DNA from: Paenibacillus sp. JJ-223
GTDB lineage: Bacteria > Bacillota > Bacilli > Paenibacillales > Paenibacillaceae
Reading direction: 5' to 3'
NCBI RefSeq assembly: GCF_927798175.1
Contig: NZ_CAKMMP010000001.1
Location: forward strand, 1-64,000
DNA: 64,000 bases
Part shown: positions 1 to 9,608 of the stretch, one piece after another
How the letters are laid out: every line of letters starts with the position of its first letter
Numbering within the stretch: the stretch's first letter is position 1
Program-made: the position numbers and the translations under genes
Notes under the pieces: generated by a model
What the model saw: the letters and a program-made list of their open reading frames with translations, nothing else
The model's database searches: none
Told to the model about the DNA's origin: nothing

Positions 1-1
1 C

Positions 2-1924
2 CAGGCGCCGGCGGCGCACGGGCACCCGGCGGCTGGCGCTGAACGCCGCCGGCGCCTGGACGCTGCGGCGGCTCGGCTGGAGGCCGCCGCAGCGCTGGTG
101 GAGCCGTACCCCGCCATGGGGTCGGCGGTACGGGACTTGCGTGCACGCGCGGCTTCGCTCGCGGGCGGCACGTTCACGCTGGCGCTGTTCGGTGCGTTCA
201 GCGCCGGCAAATCCTCCTTCGCCAACGCGCTGCTCGGCGAAGCTGTGCTGCCTGTCTCGCCGCATCCGACGACGGCGGCGATCAACCGCATCATGGCTCC
301 GGCCGATGGCGCGGAGCATGGAACCGCCCGGGTCCGGATGAAGACCCGGGCCGCCTTCCAGGAGGATTTGGCGTATTCGTTCCGCCTGCTGGGCTTGGGC
401 GAACCGGAAGCCGATTGGCAGAAGCGGGTCAAAGGGCTGTCCCCGCAGGACGTGCATCCGGCGGGACGGCCGCATTACAGCTTCCTCCAAGCCGCCGCCG
501 CAGGCTGGGCGGAGACGGAGGAGCTATTGGGACAGGAGGTACACGTCGACCTGGAGGGGTACCGCAGCTTTGTAGCCAATGAGCGGAAATCCTGTTTCGT
601 CGACAGCATCGACCTCCATTACAGCTGCCCGGTCACCGAACAAGGCATCGTGCTGGTGGACACCCCTGGAGCGGATTCCGTGAATGCGCGGCATACGGGC
701 GTGACCTTCAATTATATGAAGAATGCGGATGCACTCATTTTCGTGACCTATTACAATCACGCGTTTTCGCAGGGAGACCGGCAATTCCTGCAGCAACTGG
801 GACGGGTGAAGGACAGCTCCGCCATGGATCAGATGTTCTTCGTCGTAAATGCCAGTGACCTTGCTTCCTCGGAAGAGGAGCTGGAACAGGTACTTGATCA
901 TGTCAGCACTCAGCTTCGCGCCAACGGCATCCGTTCTCCGCGCCTGTTCCCGGTGTCCAGCTTGATGGCATTGGAATCCAAAAGCGACGGCGATGCGGAT
1001 CGTCTTGCCCGATCCGGGTTTGGCACGTTCGAAGAGGAATTCAACCGTTTTGCCGGACGCGAATTGGCCGATCTGGCCGTGGGCGGGGCTGCCGAAGAGC
1101 TGTCCAGAGTGGCGCAGCGTTTGGAGCAGCGCGCACAGGACGCTGCCCAGGGCGAAGAAGTGCTGCAGCGGCGCAGAGCCGAGCTGTCAGCCGGTATGGA
1201 GCAGTCCCGAGTTCGGATCGAGGCGTTTGCAGGGCGTACGATGAAGGAGGAGCTTGCGCAGGAAACGGGTGAGCTGTTGTTTCATGTCCGGCAGCGTTTG
1301 GGCTTCCGATTGGGCCAGTTTGTGGCTGAAGCCTTCCATCCTTCCGTGTTAAGGGAGGACCGCGGGAACCTGAAGGCGGCTTTTGCTGCTTGCGGCCGCG
1401 AACTGCTGCGCATGATTTCCGTGGAATTGGAGCAGGAATTGCTCGCCACGACGCTGCGTCTCGAGCAGGCCGGGAAGTCCTGGATCGCGAAGCAGCTCGC
1501 TGACTGCACCGCCGATCTGGAACGAATGCTGGAGGGCATGGATCTGTCGCAGGCGTTTGACGAGCAATGGGCAACGCCTTTGCTGAAAGAGATCCGGTTG
1601 GAGGAGCCATCCGGCTGGAAATCATACCAAAGCTATTTCCGTAATCCGAAACAATTTTTCGAAGGTGATGGCAGACGACGATTGCAGGAGGCCATCGAAC
1701 CGGTCATTAAACAGATGGCTGCGGATGCGCTGCCGGCAGCTCAGGAGCAGCTCGTCGGATTCTACGATGACCGCGTGCGGGCGTCGCTGCGGCATCAAGC
1801 CAATCTCTTGACGGAACGGGTGCAAGAAGCGGCAGCCGCCCTGAATGAAACGATGACCAGCGGCGTGCCTGCCGAAGAGTGGCATAACCTGTCCGTACAA
1901 GTTATGGGCTGGAGAAGCGAATAG
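2..1924 (+). CDS. Dynamin-family GTPase, C-terminal part (5' end cut by window)
   Basis: Large dynamin-like GTPase. The frame is open to the left edge with no stop; a GTG at 98 has no convincing ribosome-binding site, so the gene probably begins before the window. Counting from 98 there are 608 residues. G1/P-loop GAFSAGKSS lies near residues 32-40, the switch motif DTPGADS near 188 and VNASD, the likely G4 base-recognition motif, near 250. These are followed by a long helical, Gln/Glu-rich stalk. B. subtilis DynA is a tandem fusion of two dynamin units of about 600 residues each, and this piece matches the second unit in length and layout. Such proteins bind membranes and help membrane fusion or repair (family knowledge). 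A strong terminator follows directly. Whether a first GTPase unit precedes it cannot be seen here. Confidence 0.8.
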   Translation, partial: QAPAAHGHPAAGAERRRRLDAAAARLEAAAALVEPYPAMGSAVRDLRARAASLAGGTFTLALFGAFSAGKSSFANALLGEAVLPVSPHPTTAAINRIMAPADGAEHGTARVRMKTRAAFQEDLAYSFRLLGLGEPEADWQKRVKGLSPQDVHPAGRPHYSFLQAAAAGWAETEELLGQEVHVDLEGYRSFVANERKSCFVDSIDLHYSCPVTEQGIVLVDTPGADSVNARHTGVTFNYMKNADALIFVTYYNHAFSQGDRQFLQQLGRVKDSSAMDQMFFVVNASDLASSEEELEQVLDHVSTQLRANGIRSPRLFPVSSLMALESKSDGDADRLARSGFGTFEEEFNRFAGRELADLAVGGAAEELSRVAQRLEQRAQDAAQGEEVLQRRRAELSAGMEQSRVRIEAFAGRTMKEELAQETGELLFHVRQRLGFRLGQFVAEAFHPSVLREDRGNLKAAFAACGRELLRMISVELEQELLATTLRLEQAGKSWIAKQLADCTADLERMLEGMDLSQAFDEQWATPLLKEIRLEEPSGWKSYQSYFRNPKQFFEGDGRRRLQEAIEPVIKQMAADALPAAQEQLVGFYDDRVRASLRHQANLLTERVQEAAAALNETMTSGVPAEEWHNLSVQVMGWRSE

Positions 1925-1961
1925 CGTTTTCATAATGAAATATGTCCGGTCATATCGATCG

Positions 1962-2008
1962 AAAAAAAGGTTCCCGACCCGAAAGGTCAACAAGGGAGCC
2001 TTTTTTTG
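1962..2008 (+). terminator. Rho-independent terminator after dynamin gene
   Basis: An A-run and GGTTCCC pair with GGGAGCC and seven T. A small nested stem GACC-cgaaa-GGTC lies inside the loop. Confidence 0.85.
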
Positions 2009-2122
2009 TACGAACAACCTGAAAGCCAGAGAATATTCAAACATTTGCTTGAAAGCCGGGTCTTATGTTTCATTTATGACGCATTAAGGGTAAAGCCGCC
2101 TGAATATGGGCAGTTATTCGCT

Positions 2123-2151
2123 TTGCCGCCGATGAGGTACGGTGATAAACT
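2123..2151 (+). promoter_or_regulatory. Possible promoter of ABC exporter operon
   Basis: TTGCCG, 17 bp, then TAAACT preceded by TGA (extended -10). Just downstream is a short dyad GTTCA (2160-2164) / TGAAC (2173-2177) that could be an operator. The match is weak. Confidence 0.35.
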
Positions 2152-2197
2152 TCATAAATGTTCATATTAATTTGAACGAGATAAAAGGAGGAGAAAC

Positions 2198-3970
2198 ATG
2201 GATGTTCTCAGGCAGCTGCAAACCTTTTTTTGGGAGAAGCGAAAGTATCTGTTTTTATCGATCTTATGCCTCGCCATAGCGACCGCACTCGGCCTTGTCT
2301 ATCCGAACTTGCTGAGAATTCTGATCGACGATGTGATCGTTCCGCGCAATTTTGAAGACGTTCCCATACTTGCCTTGGCGGTGTTAGGTGTCGTTATCCT
2401 GAAGGCGGGAATGCAGTTTTTACACGGGTTTTTCGGCGGAAGGCTGGGTAACTACTTGGCATACCGTTTGCGCAATGCTTGTTACGAAAAGCTTCAGTTT
2501 TTATCCTTCCGTTATTATGACACAGCCAAAACGGGAGACTTGATGTCCCGCCTTACCGGAGACCTGGAAGCGATCCGCAACTTCATCGGATTTGGTTTCG
2601 CACAGATTCTCAACATGTTCCTGATGGTCATTTTCGGGGCCATCATGATGATGACCATGAGCTGGCAGCTTACTTTGCTGACATTGATCTGCATTCCGCT
2701 GCTCGCTTATGTCGCACTGCGATTCGAATCCCGGATACACCCTGCGTTCCAGGAAATGCGCCTGGCCCTCAGCTCGCTGACGACCGCAGTGCAGGAGAAC
2801 ATTACAGGCGTGCGCACCGTCAAATCGTTCGCCCGGGAACCTTATGAAGTCGACAAGTTTTCGACGCGGAATGAGCGCTACAAAACGAACCAGATTCATG
2901 CTGCAACCTTGTGGAGCCGGTATTTCCCGATCATGGAAATTTTGGCCTCGCTAAGCGTGGTGCTGCTGCTGATTATCGGGGGACGCATGGTTATACAGCA
3001 AACGCTTACCCTGGGTCAACTGGTTGCCTTTTTCAGTTTGATTTGGTACATAATCGGTCCAATGTGGGGTCTCGGCTTCCATATCAACAACTATACGCAA
3101 TCCAAAGCTTCCGGCGAACGCGTGCTGGAGCTGCTGAATACACCCGTGGATGTCCGGGAATCGGAAGATCCCGTCATTCTGAAGAATGATCAGGTCCGCG
3201 GGCATGTTACGTTCGACGCCGTCACGTTTGCGTACGGCAACAAAATGCCAGCGGTAAACAACATTAATTTTGATGCGCCTCCAGGCACGGTCATCGGTTT
3301 CCTCGGTGGAACGGGTTCGGGTAAATCGACCATCATCCAGCTCTTAATGCGTGCCTACAACGTCAGTTCGGGGACGATTAAACTCGATGGCATCAACATC
3401 AACGATATCGGCATTCGCAGTTTGCGCAGCCAGATTGCTTCCGTATTCCAAGAGACGTTCCTGTTCTCCTCCAGCATTCGTAACAATATTTCCTACGGAC
3501 TGAAGGACGTCACGATGGAAGAGATCGAGCGTGCGGCCAAATTGGCGAAGGCGCATGATTTCATTATGGAATTCCCGGAAGGCTACGACACGGTCGTTGG
3601 TGAACGGGGCATGGGACTTTCAGGAGGGCAGAAACAGCGGATTGCGATCGCAAGGGCACTGCTCAAAAATCCGAAAATTCTGGTGCTCGACGATGCAACC
3701 AGCGCGGTGGATATGGAAACCGAGCATGAAATTCAGTCCGGCTTCCAGGAAGTCATGCGTGGCAGAACGACGTTCATTATTGCGCACCGGATCTCCTCCT
3801 TGCGCCATGCCGATGAAATTCTGGTCCTTGATGAAGGCCGGGTGGTCCAACGAGGAACGCATCAGCAATTGATTCAACAACCTGGTCCGTACCAGGACGT
3901 GTATCATATCCAATATGCAGATTATATCGCCCGCGGCAAGCGTGAGGCTGGGGAGCAGGTGAATTCATGA
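2198..3970 (+). CDS. ABC exporter subunit with degenerate catalytic site (first of a heterodimer)
   Basis: Half-size ABC exporter of 590 residues: six-helix membrane domain over about residues 1-310, then the nucleotide-binding domain. Walker A is GGTGSGKST (about 369-377), the signature is a perfect LSGGQ (about 474) and the H-loop His is in IIAHRISS. Walker B reads LVLDDATS: the catalytic glutamate position is Asp (D499), as in the degenerate subunit of heterodimers such as TM287/288 or BmrC/BmrD. The start ATG has an AAAGGAGGAG site. It overlaps the next gene by ATGA (3967-3970), so the two subunits are translationally coupled. Substrate is unknown; multidrug or lipid-like export is typical of the family. 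Confidence 0.9.
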   Translation: MDVLRQLQTFFWEKRKYLFLSILCLAIATALGLVYPNLLRILIDDVIVPRNFEDVPILALAVLGVVILKAGMQFLHGFFGGRLGNYLAYRLRNACYEKLQFLSFRYYDTAKTGDLMSRLTGDLEAIRNFIGFGFAQILNMFLMVIFGAIMMMTMSWQLTLLTLICIPLLAYVALRFESRIHPAFQEMRLALSSLTTAVQENITGVRTVKSFAREPYEVDKFSTRNERYKTNQIHAATLWSRYFPIMEILASLSVVLLLIIGGRMVIQQTLTLGQLVAFFSLIWYIIGPMWGLGFHINNYTQSKASGERVLELLNTPVDVRESEDPVILKNDQVRGHVTFDAVTFAYGNKMPAVNNINFDAPPGTVIGFLGGTGSGKSTIIQLLMRAYNVSSGTIKLDGININDIGIRSLRSQIASVFQETFLFSSSIRNNISYGLKDVTMEEIERAAKLAKAHDFIMEFPEGYDTVVGERGMGLSGGQKQRIAIARALLKNPKILVLDDATSAVDMETEHEIQSGFQEVMRGRTTFIIAHRISSLRHADEILVLDEGRVVQRGTHQQLIQQPGPYQDVYHIQYADYIARGKREAGEQVNS

Positions 3971-5817
3971 GTTCCGAAACGGCGGCAGTCAGGCGCGAGA
4001 CGAAAGGGGTCTCCGACAAAAAACTGAATGAACGTTTTGTTTATCAGGACGATGAAGTAATAGAAAAGCCATTTAATTGGAAGGAATTCGGGCGGTTGTT
4101 TGGTTACATGAAGCCTTACGCCAGACAGCTGCTGCCTCTCATCTTGTTGATGATGATTTTAGGGACGGTTACGAAGTTGTCGGTTCCGTTCCTGACGAGT
4201 CTGGCCATCGATAAGGCGATTGCACCCGCTTCAGGTGCGCCGAGCATGAATCTCCTCTATTTGATCGGGGGAGCCATCCTCGTATTGTATATCATTCAGT
4301 GGGCGGCCAATACCTATCGCATCAAATGGACGAATATTATCGGTCAGCGCGTCATCTATGACCTTCGTTCGGATTTGTTCAAACATATCCAGAAGCTTTC
4401 ATTCAACTTTTTCGACAAAAGACCGGCAGGCTCGGTGTTGGTACGGGTAACGAATGACATCAACTCCTTGCAGGACCTGTTTACGAACGGTGCGGTCAAC
4501 GTCATGATTGACTGCGTGCAGCTTCTCGGCATCATCGTGATCCTGCTGTTCATTAACTGGAAACTGGGTCTGGCAGTCATCATTACCGTACCGATCATGT
4601 TCATCATTTCCACGAAGCTTCGCGTCCTGATTCGACGGGCATGGCAGGATGTTCGCATGAAGAACTCCCGCATTAACTCCCACTTGAACGAGTCCATTCA
4701 AGGGATTCGTGTCACTCAGGCGTATACGCAGGAAAAAGAGAACATGAAATATTTCGACAACATGAACTTGTCGAGCAAAAAATCCTGGGACAAAGCGTCC
4801 GCGATGAACCAGGGGTTTGGGCCGCTGATCGAGATTACGGGCGGTTTCGGAACATTGATCCTGTTCTGGTTCGGTGCCTATCTCATTCAACATGGCCACC
4901 TGACCGTCGGTTTGCTTGTTGCCTTTGCCAACTATGTCGGCAACTTCTGGGACCCGATCAACCGGCTCGGCCAAATGTATAACCAACTGCTCGTCGCCAT
5001 GGCTTCATCGGAGCGCATCTTCGAATTTATGGACGAACAGCCAAGCATCGCGGATAAACCGGGAGCCAAACCGCTTCCTTCCATCAAAGGGGACATCGTG
5101 TTTGATAACGTCGTCTTTGAATACGAGAAAGGTCGCCAGGCACTGAAAGGCATCAGCTTCAAAGCCGAGGCCGGCCAGTCGATTGCCCTTGTCGGGCATA
5201 CCGGTTCGGGAAAAAGCACGATCATCAACCTGATCAGCCGTTTCTATGATATTACGAGCGGTCGCCTGACCATTGACGGGCATGATGTGCGGGACATTAC
5301 GGTGGAGAGCTTGCGAAGCCAGATCGGCATCGTGCTGCAGGATACGTTCATTTTCTCCGGGACGATCCGGGACAATATCCGTTTCGGCCGGCTGGATGCC
5401 ACGGATGAAGAGATCGAGCAGGCTGCAAAAGCCGTTAACGCCCATGAATTCATCATGAAATTGCCTGGCGGCTACGATACGGAAGTCGAAGAACGCGGGA
5501 ACGTGTTGTCCATGGGGCAGCGACAGCTTCTGTCCTTTGCCCGCGCATTGCTCGCCGATCCTCGCATTCTGATTCTGGATGAGGCGACGGCCAGCATCGA
5601 TACGGAAACGGAATTGAAAATCCAGGATGCTTTGAAGCTTCTGTTGAAAGGAAGAACGTCGTTCATGGTTGCCCACAGGCTCTCTACGATCCGCAACGCC
5701 GATAACATCATCGTGCTTGATCACGGCGAGATCAAGGAAGAAGGAAATCATGAACAATTGATCCAGAAACAAGGGATTTACAGCGGGTTAATCGAAGCCC
5801 AATACAGATTTTTGTAA
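3967..5817 (+). CDS. ABC exporter subunit with catalytic glutamate (second of a heterodimer)
   Basis: Partner half-transporter of 616 residues. An N-terminal extension of about 35 polar residues precedes the six-helix membrane domain. In the ATPase domain Walker A is GHTGSGKST, Walker B is LILDEATAS with the catalytic Glu (E539), and the H-loop is MVAHRLST. Its signature is LSMGQ, not LSGGQ. The canonical ATP site of the dimer should therefore pair this Walker A/B with the LSGGQ of the upstream subunit, leaving the other site impaired. Layout and size resemble B. subtilis YfiBC and BmrCD; the sequence alone does not decide between them. The gene ends before an AT-rich gap leading to purT. Confidence 0.9.
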   Translation: MSSETAAVRRETKGVSDKKLNERFVYQDDEVIEKPFNWKEFGRLFGYMKPYARQLLPLILLMMILGTVTKLSVPFLTSLAIDKAIAPASGAPSMNLLYLIGGAILVLYIIQWAANTYRIKWTNIIGQRVIYDLRSDLFKHIQKLSFNFFDKRPAGSVLVRVTNDINSLQDLFTNGAVNVMIDCVQLLGIIVILLFINWKLGLAVIITVPIMFIISTKLRVLIRRAWQDVRMKNSRINSHLNESIQGIRVTQAYTQEKENMKYFDNMNLSSKKSWDKASAMNQGFGPLIEITGGFGTLILFWFGAYLIQHGHLTVGLLVAFANYVGNFWDPINRLGQMYNQLLVAMASSERIFEFMDEQPSIADKPGAKPLPSIKGDIVFDNVVFEYEKGRQALKGISFKAEAGQSIALVGHTGSGKSTIINLISRFYDITSGRLTIDGHDVRDITVESLRSQIGIVLQDTFIFSGTIRDNIRFGRLDATDEEIEQAAKAVNAHEFIMKLPGGYDTEVEERGNVLSMGQRQLLSFARALLADPRILILDEATASIDTETELKIQDALKLLLKGRTSFMVAHRLSTIRNADNIIVLDHGEIKEEGNHEQLIQKQGIYSGLIEAQYRFL

Positions 5818-5954
5818 AAAATGATCGAATAAACACAAAAAATCTTGTAAAATTCACAAGAAAAATAGGGAGCACTCTTGCAATCTTTCACCAAAACCCC
5901 GAAAATAGAGAGAAAGATATAGAAGATTTCTCTTTGGGAGGATTGGAGAAGAAC

Positions 5955-7142
5955 ATGTGGGGTGCTCCTTTTACGGCTCAAGCCAAAAAGATGCTGCTTT
6001 TGGGCAGTGGTGAATTGGGGAAAGAGGTCGTTATCGAGGCCCAGAGACTCGGTGTGGAAACGATCGCGGTAGATCGCTACGAGAATGCACCCGCGATGCA
6101 GGTTGCTCACCGGTCCTATTGCATCAATATGTTGGATGCCGATGAACTGAAACGAATCATTCGCAAGGAACAGCCTCACTATATTGTGCCGGAGATTGAA
6201 GCTATTGCGACGGAAGCTTTGCTCGAACTGGAGGAAGAAGGATTTTGCGTCGTTCCGACAGCAAGAGCTGCCCGTTTGACGATGGATCGCGAAGGCATTC
6301 GCCGTCTTGCGGCAGAACAGCTTGGATTGCCGACAGCTGCATATCGTTTTGCCGACAGTCTGGACGAGCTTCACGAAGCGGTTCGCGAGTTGGGAACGCC
6401 GTGCGTGATCAAACCGCTGATGAGCTCTTCAGGCAAAGGCCAGAGCGTTTGCCATACGCTGGACGACGTGCAGGATTGCTGGAACATTGCCCTATCGGGG
6501 GCACGCGGCAAATCCGTACGCGTCATTGTGGAGAGCTTTGTTAAGTTTGACAGCGAGATTACATTGCTGACGGTAAGGTCCGTCTCGGGTACGGTTTTCT
6601 GCCCGCCCATCGGACATATTCAGAAGGATGGGGATTATGTCGAATCTTGGCAGCCTCATGCGATGACAGCCGAGCAGTGGGAACAGGCTTGCCACATTGC
6701 CAAAACGGTGACCGATGAGCTTGGCGGTTACGGTTTGTTCGGCGTCGAACTGTTCCTTACGGCCGAAGGCGTCGTGTTCAGCGAGGTATCTCCTCGTCCG
6801 CACGATACGGGCATGGTTACGATGGTCACGCAGGACAACTCCGAGTTTGCGCTCCATGTTCGCGCGATTCTTGGGTTTCCGGTGACAGATGTACACCTGC
6901 TTACACCTGGAGCCTCGGCTACATTGAAGGCTAATGATGAAACCGCCGATTTTGCAATCAAAGGTATGGAAGAAGCACTCGCTTTGCCGCGCACGCAAAT
7001 CCGCGTGTTTGGCAAACCTGAGACCAAAGTAGGGCGCCGAATGGCAGTAGCACTGAGTGCAGCCCAGGATGTGCAAGAAGCTCGAAAAACAGCGGTACAA
7101 GCCGCAAATATGCTGAAAGTGGAGGTAAATCATGTCCAATAA
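5955..7142 (+). CDS. purT: Formate-dependent phosphoribosylglycinamide formyltransferase (PurT)
   Basis: PurT makes formyl-GAR from GAR, formate and ATP, the folate-independent third step of purine synthesis. The product has 395 residues from ATG 5955, close to the family's usual 390. The N-terminal Rossmann-like part holds [20 protein letters not shown] and the [14 protein letters not shown] region. The ATP-grasp core includes [12 protein letters not shown] and the metal-binding stretch FGVELFLT...[20 protein letters not shown] and a closer GGAG precede ATG 5955; an in-frame TTG at 5934 lies within that region and is unlikely. The next gene starts inside its 3' end (11-bp overlap). No clear PurR box or purine riboswitch was seen in the 116-bp leader. 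Confidence 0.93.
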   Translation: MWGAPFTAQAKKMLLLGSGELGKEVVIEAQRLGVETIAVDRYENAPAMQVAHRSYCINMLDADELKRIIRKEQPHYIVPEIEAIATEALLELEEEGFCVVPTARAARLTMDREGIRRLAAEQLGLPTAAYRFADSLDELHEAVRELGTPCVIKPLMSSSGKGQSVCHTLDDVQDCWNIALSGARGKSVRVIVESFVKFDSEITLLTVRSVSGTVFCPPIGHIQKDGDYVESWQPHAMTAEQWEQACHIAKTVTDELGGYGLFGVELFLTAEGVVFSEVSPRPHDTGMVTMVTQDNSEFALHVRAILGFPVTDVHLLTPGASATLKANDETADFAIKGMEEALALPRTQIRVFGKPETKVGRRMAVALSAAQDVQEARKTAVQAANMLKVEVNHVQ

Positions 7143-7590
7143 TGTAGAGGCTCCTGTACTGACGATCCGGGAATGTGAACTTCGCGATGCTGAAGCGGTA
7201 ACGGGACTGATGAGAGAGGTCTGCTATCCGACAACGGCCAATGTCATGAGAGAGCGTATTCAGGGTTTGGAAAACAATCCGAACGCGTGCATGCTTGTTG
7301 CCGAAGTGGATGAACAAATTATTGGGATGATCGGCTTGCAGTGCGTGCAAAGCCATGCTTATCCGGAACCGGCTGCCCAGATTACTTCCTTGATCGTAGG
7401 CCAGAAGCATCGTGGCGGCGGAATTGGCCGCCGTCTGATGTCGCATGCCGAGGATTGGGGCAGGAAACAAGGCGGCAAACAGCTATTTGTGACTGGCGCC
7501 AATCGTGATGTGGCTTCTTCTGCGTACAGCTTCTACGAGCATATCGGTTTTCAGAAGAGAGGCTATCGTTTCAGTAAGGTTCTTTTATAG
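7132..7590 (+). CDS. GNAT-family N-acetyltransferase
   Basis: A 152-residue single-domain GNAT enzyme expected to move acetyl from acetyl-CoA to a small molecule or amine. The acetyl-CoA loop is [13 protein letters not shown], a Q/RxxGxG/A-type motif A, and the C-terminal [18 protein letters not shown] is the usual motif B ending. The ATG at 7132 has GGAGGT upstream, within the purT end, so both genes share a transcript and are likely coupled. Substrate cannot be predicted. A strong terminator closes the pair. Confidence 0.85.
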   Translation: MSNNVEAPVLTIRECELRDAEAVTGLMREVCYPTTANVMRERIQGLENNPNACMLVAEVDEQIIGMIGLQCVQSHAYPEPAAQITSLIVGQKHRGGGIGRRLMSHAEDWGRKQGGKQLFVTGANRDVASSAYSFYEHIGFQKRGYRFSKVLL

Positions 7591-7599
7591 CATGAATAG

Positions 7600-7643
7600 G
7601 GCATCCGACAAACCATTGCTGTTGTCTGGATGCCTTCTTTTTT
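7600..7643 (+). terminator. Terminator of purT operon
   Basis: GGCATCC-GACAA pairs with TTGTC-TGGATGCC, then a T-rich run. Confidence 0.9.
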
Positions 7644-7687
7644 AATGTAAAAATGACAAAAAAGTTACTTTTCCATTTTTTAATAGG

Positions 7688-7716
7688 TTCACAACACCAG
7701 TGACAGTTGTTATACT
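7688..7716 (+). promoter_or_regulatory. Sigma-A-type promoter of CAP protein gene
   Basis: TTCACA, 17-bp spacer, TATACT: five of six matches in each hexamer. It leaves a leader of about 45 nt before the TTG start at 7771. Confidence 0.65.
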
Positions 7717-7770
7717 GCAAGAGTGTTAATTACATTTTTGTAACAATTAATTTCAAGGAGATGAATCAAT

Positions 7771-8526
7771 TTGAAGAAAAACTGGTTGAAAACTGTTGCT
7801 GCTGGAAGTCTGACAGCTGCACTGGCGGTGGGAATTATGCTGCCGGCCTCTGCTGCTGCTGCAAATCCAACCACATATACTACTTCTACGGTCACTTATA
7901 AAATTACGGATGCGGCAAGCTTGAAAGCTGTCCTGGAACAATGGAAGAAACAAATCGAAGAACAGCTCAATCAAGGAACGACAGCTCAAAAACCGGCGGA
8001 TCAAACAACGGAAACAACAAAGCCGGCTAAACCAGCTAATCCAACACCTGCGAAACCTTCCGATAACGGAAGTACATCAAATAACGGCAGCAACAATGGA
8101 AGCACTGCAGGCAACACAGGCAACAATAACAGCAACAGCGGAAGCGAAACGTCCCAATCCGACTTTGCTGCGCAAGTGGTCAAGCTGGTGAATGCAGAGC
8201 GTGCCAAAGCTGGTCTTAGTGCTCTGACTTCGGATGCATTGTTGAACAAAGTCGCTGTAGCCAAAGTGAAAGACATGAGCGACAACAACTACTTCGATCA
8301 TCAATCGCCGACATATGGTTCGCCATTCGACATGATGAAACAATTCGGAGTAACGTATAAAGCCGCTGGCGAAAACATCGCAAAAGGCCAAAAAACGCCT
8401 CAGGAAGTCGTGACTGCATGGATGAACAGTGACGGTCACCGCAAAAACATTTTGAGCGCCAGCTTCACGCACATCGGCGTGGGATACTACAATGGATACT
8501 GGGCACAGGAATTCATCGGCAAATAA
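7771..8526 (+). CDS. Secreted CAP (SCP/PR-1) domain protein, YkwD-like
   Basis: A 251-residue exported protein. The Sec signal peptide covers about residues 1-29 (KK start, hydrophobic core, cleavage near PASA/AAA). A short mixed region and a Thr/Pro/Lys then Asn/Gly/Ser-rich linker (about 70-125) follow. The C-terminal CAP domain (about 130-251) has YFDHQSP, GENIAKG and HRKNILSASFTHIGVGYY, including the conserved CAP histidines. Bacterial CAP proteins of this type (B. subtilis YkwD) act outside the cell; their activity is not settled. The start is TTG with AAGGAG at good spacing. The low-complexity linker suggests a flexible tether through the cell wall. Confidence 0.88.
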   Translation: MKKNWLKTVAAGSLTAALAVGIMLPASAAAANPTTYTTSTVTYKITDAASLKAVLEQWKKQIEEQLNQGTTAQKPADQTTETTKPAKPANPTPAKPSDNGSTSNNGSNNGSTAGNTGNNNSNSGSETSQSDFAAQVVKLVNAERAKAGLSALTSDALLNKVAVAKVKDMSDNNYFDHQSPTYGSPFDMMKQFGVTYKAAGENIAKGQKTPQEVVTAWMNSDGHRKNILSASFTHIGVGYYNGYWAQEFIGK

Positions 8527-8559
8527 TAAAGACATCGGACTCATTCCGTAGTTACAAAA

Positions 8560-8606
8560 GGGGTATGTCCGTACAGCGAGGTCTGTGCGGGCATAGCCTT
8601 TTTTCG
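8560..8606 (+). terminator. Terminator after CAP gene
   Basis: GGGTATGTCCG pairs with CGGGCATAGCC (with G-U pairs), followed by TTTTTT. Confidence 0.8.
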
Positions 8607-8750
8607 CTGTTAGAGCAAAAGGATACAGCGTGCGTCAAAATTTGCAAAATTGGCACAGAACATTTATGTTAATTAGACGAAGCATCATCTGAATGTAAAG
8701 CCATTTTTCAAATTTTAAGTACCTGGAGTACATGAGCGGAGATGTGATGA

Positions 8751-9608
8751 ATGAAAAGAAGAACGGTGGACTCATCGCCTTGGATTTGGCGGATCATCAG
8801 CACGGTGTCCGTTTTGGCTACGCTGCTGTTATTATTCGGATTTGTTTACGCGATCAAGGATGTCATGTTTCCCCAAGGGGACGCCGGAACATCCTCCGGG
8901 CAAACCTCTGGAAAACCGTCCTCAAGCGAAGCCGCACCGGTTCAAGACGGGAAAATTCGCATGGCCGTCATCGGCGATTCGCTTGCACGAGGGACGGGAG
9001 ATGACGAAGGTCTTGGCTTTATCCGCCGTACCGCCAACCTGCTGCAACAGCAGGGTCATGACGTGCAGGTGCTGAACAATCTTGGCGTTAACGGGCTGAG
9101 AACCGATGCTTTGCTGAAAAAGTTGGATGAGCAGGGCGTGCGGTACGTGCTGCAGCAAGCAAATTTTATTTTGTTGTCGATCGGCGCAAATGATCTGTTT
9201 CAAGGAGGTCAAGTGCTTCAGGGACAAGATCCGCCAACCCCGGAAAAACTGGCAGAGGTTCTTCCGGAAACCTCCAAACGTTTGCAGGACATTTTAAAAA
9301 AAGTAAAAGAAATTAATCCGCAGGCCCAGATTTCCTATGTCGGATTGTATAATCCGTTTGGTGACGTGAAGGAACTCAAGGTTCCCGGGAATACGGTCGT
9401 TGCGGCATGGAATGACGCTGCGCTGGAGATTTTGAACCAGGAAGACCGCATGTCGCTGGTGCCGACCTTCGACATTTTCCAGAACCATTTGGGCAAATAT
9501 CTTTCTTCGGATCATTTCCACCCGAACGGGGACGGTTACCAGGCCATCGCGGTCCGCATTGCACAGGAGTACCAGAACGTCAATGAAACGCAAGGGGGTG
9601 CAAAGTGA
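8751..9608 (+). CDS. Membrane-anchored SGNH/GDSL hydrolase
   Basis: A 285-residue lipase/esterase-type hydrolase. A transmembrane anchor spans about residues 14-36, then a Ser/Gly/Pro-rich linker (about 42-65) leads to the extracellular SGNH domain. The nucleophile block is VIGDSLARG (Ser77), the oxyanion blocks are NLGVNG and IGANDLF, and the acid/His pair lies in DHFHPNGDGY (Asp254, His257), so the catalytic set is complete. It resembles YpmR-type proteins of Bacilli. The stop overlaps the start of the ABC ATPase gene (9608), so the hydrolase and the ABC-2 transporter form one operon; a joint role in envelope lipid or drug handling is an inference. Confidence 0.87.
   Translation: MKRRTVDSSPWIWRIISTVSVLATLLLLFGFVYAIKDVMFPQGDAGTSSGQTSGKPSSSEAAPVQDGKIRMAVIGDSLARGTGDDEGLGFIRRTANLLQQQGHDVQVLNNLGVNGLRTDALLKKLDEQGVRYVLQQANFILLSIGANDLFQGGQVLQGQDPPTPEKLAEVLPETSKRLQDILKKVKEINPQAQISYVGLYNPFGDVKELKVPGNTVVAAWNDAALEILNQEDRMSLVPTFDIFQNHLGKYLSSDHFHPNGDGYQAIAVRIAQEYQNVNETQGGAK

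Noticed and set aside
5818..5954. Search for a purine riboswitch or PurR box before purT
   Set aside because: Only a small CTTGT/ACAAG stem and no conserved core or CCGAAC box were found.
8001..8288. Minus-strand Leu/Val-rich frame resembling a membrane protein
   Set aside because: It is the reverse reading of the Asn/Gly/Ser linker of the secreted CAP protein.
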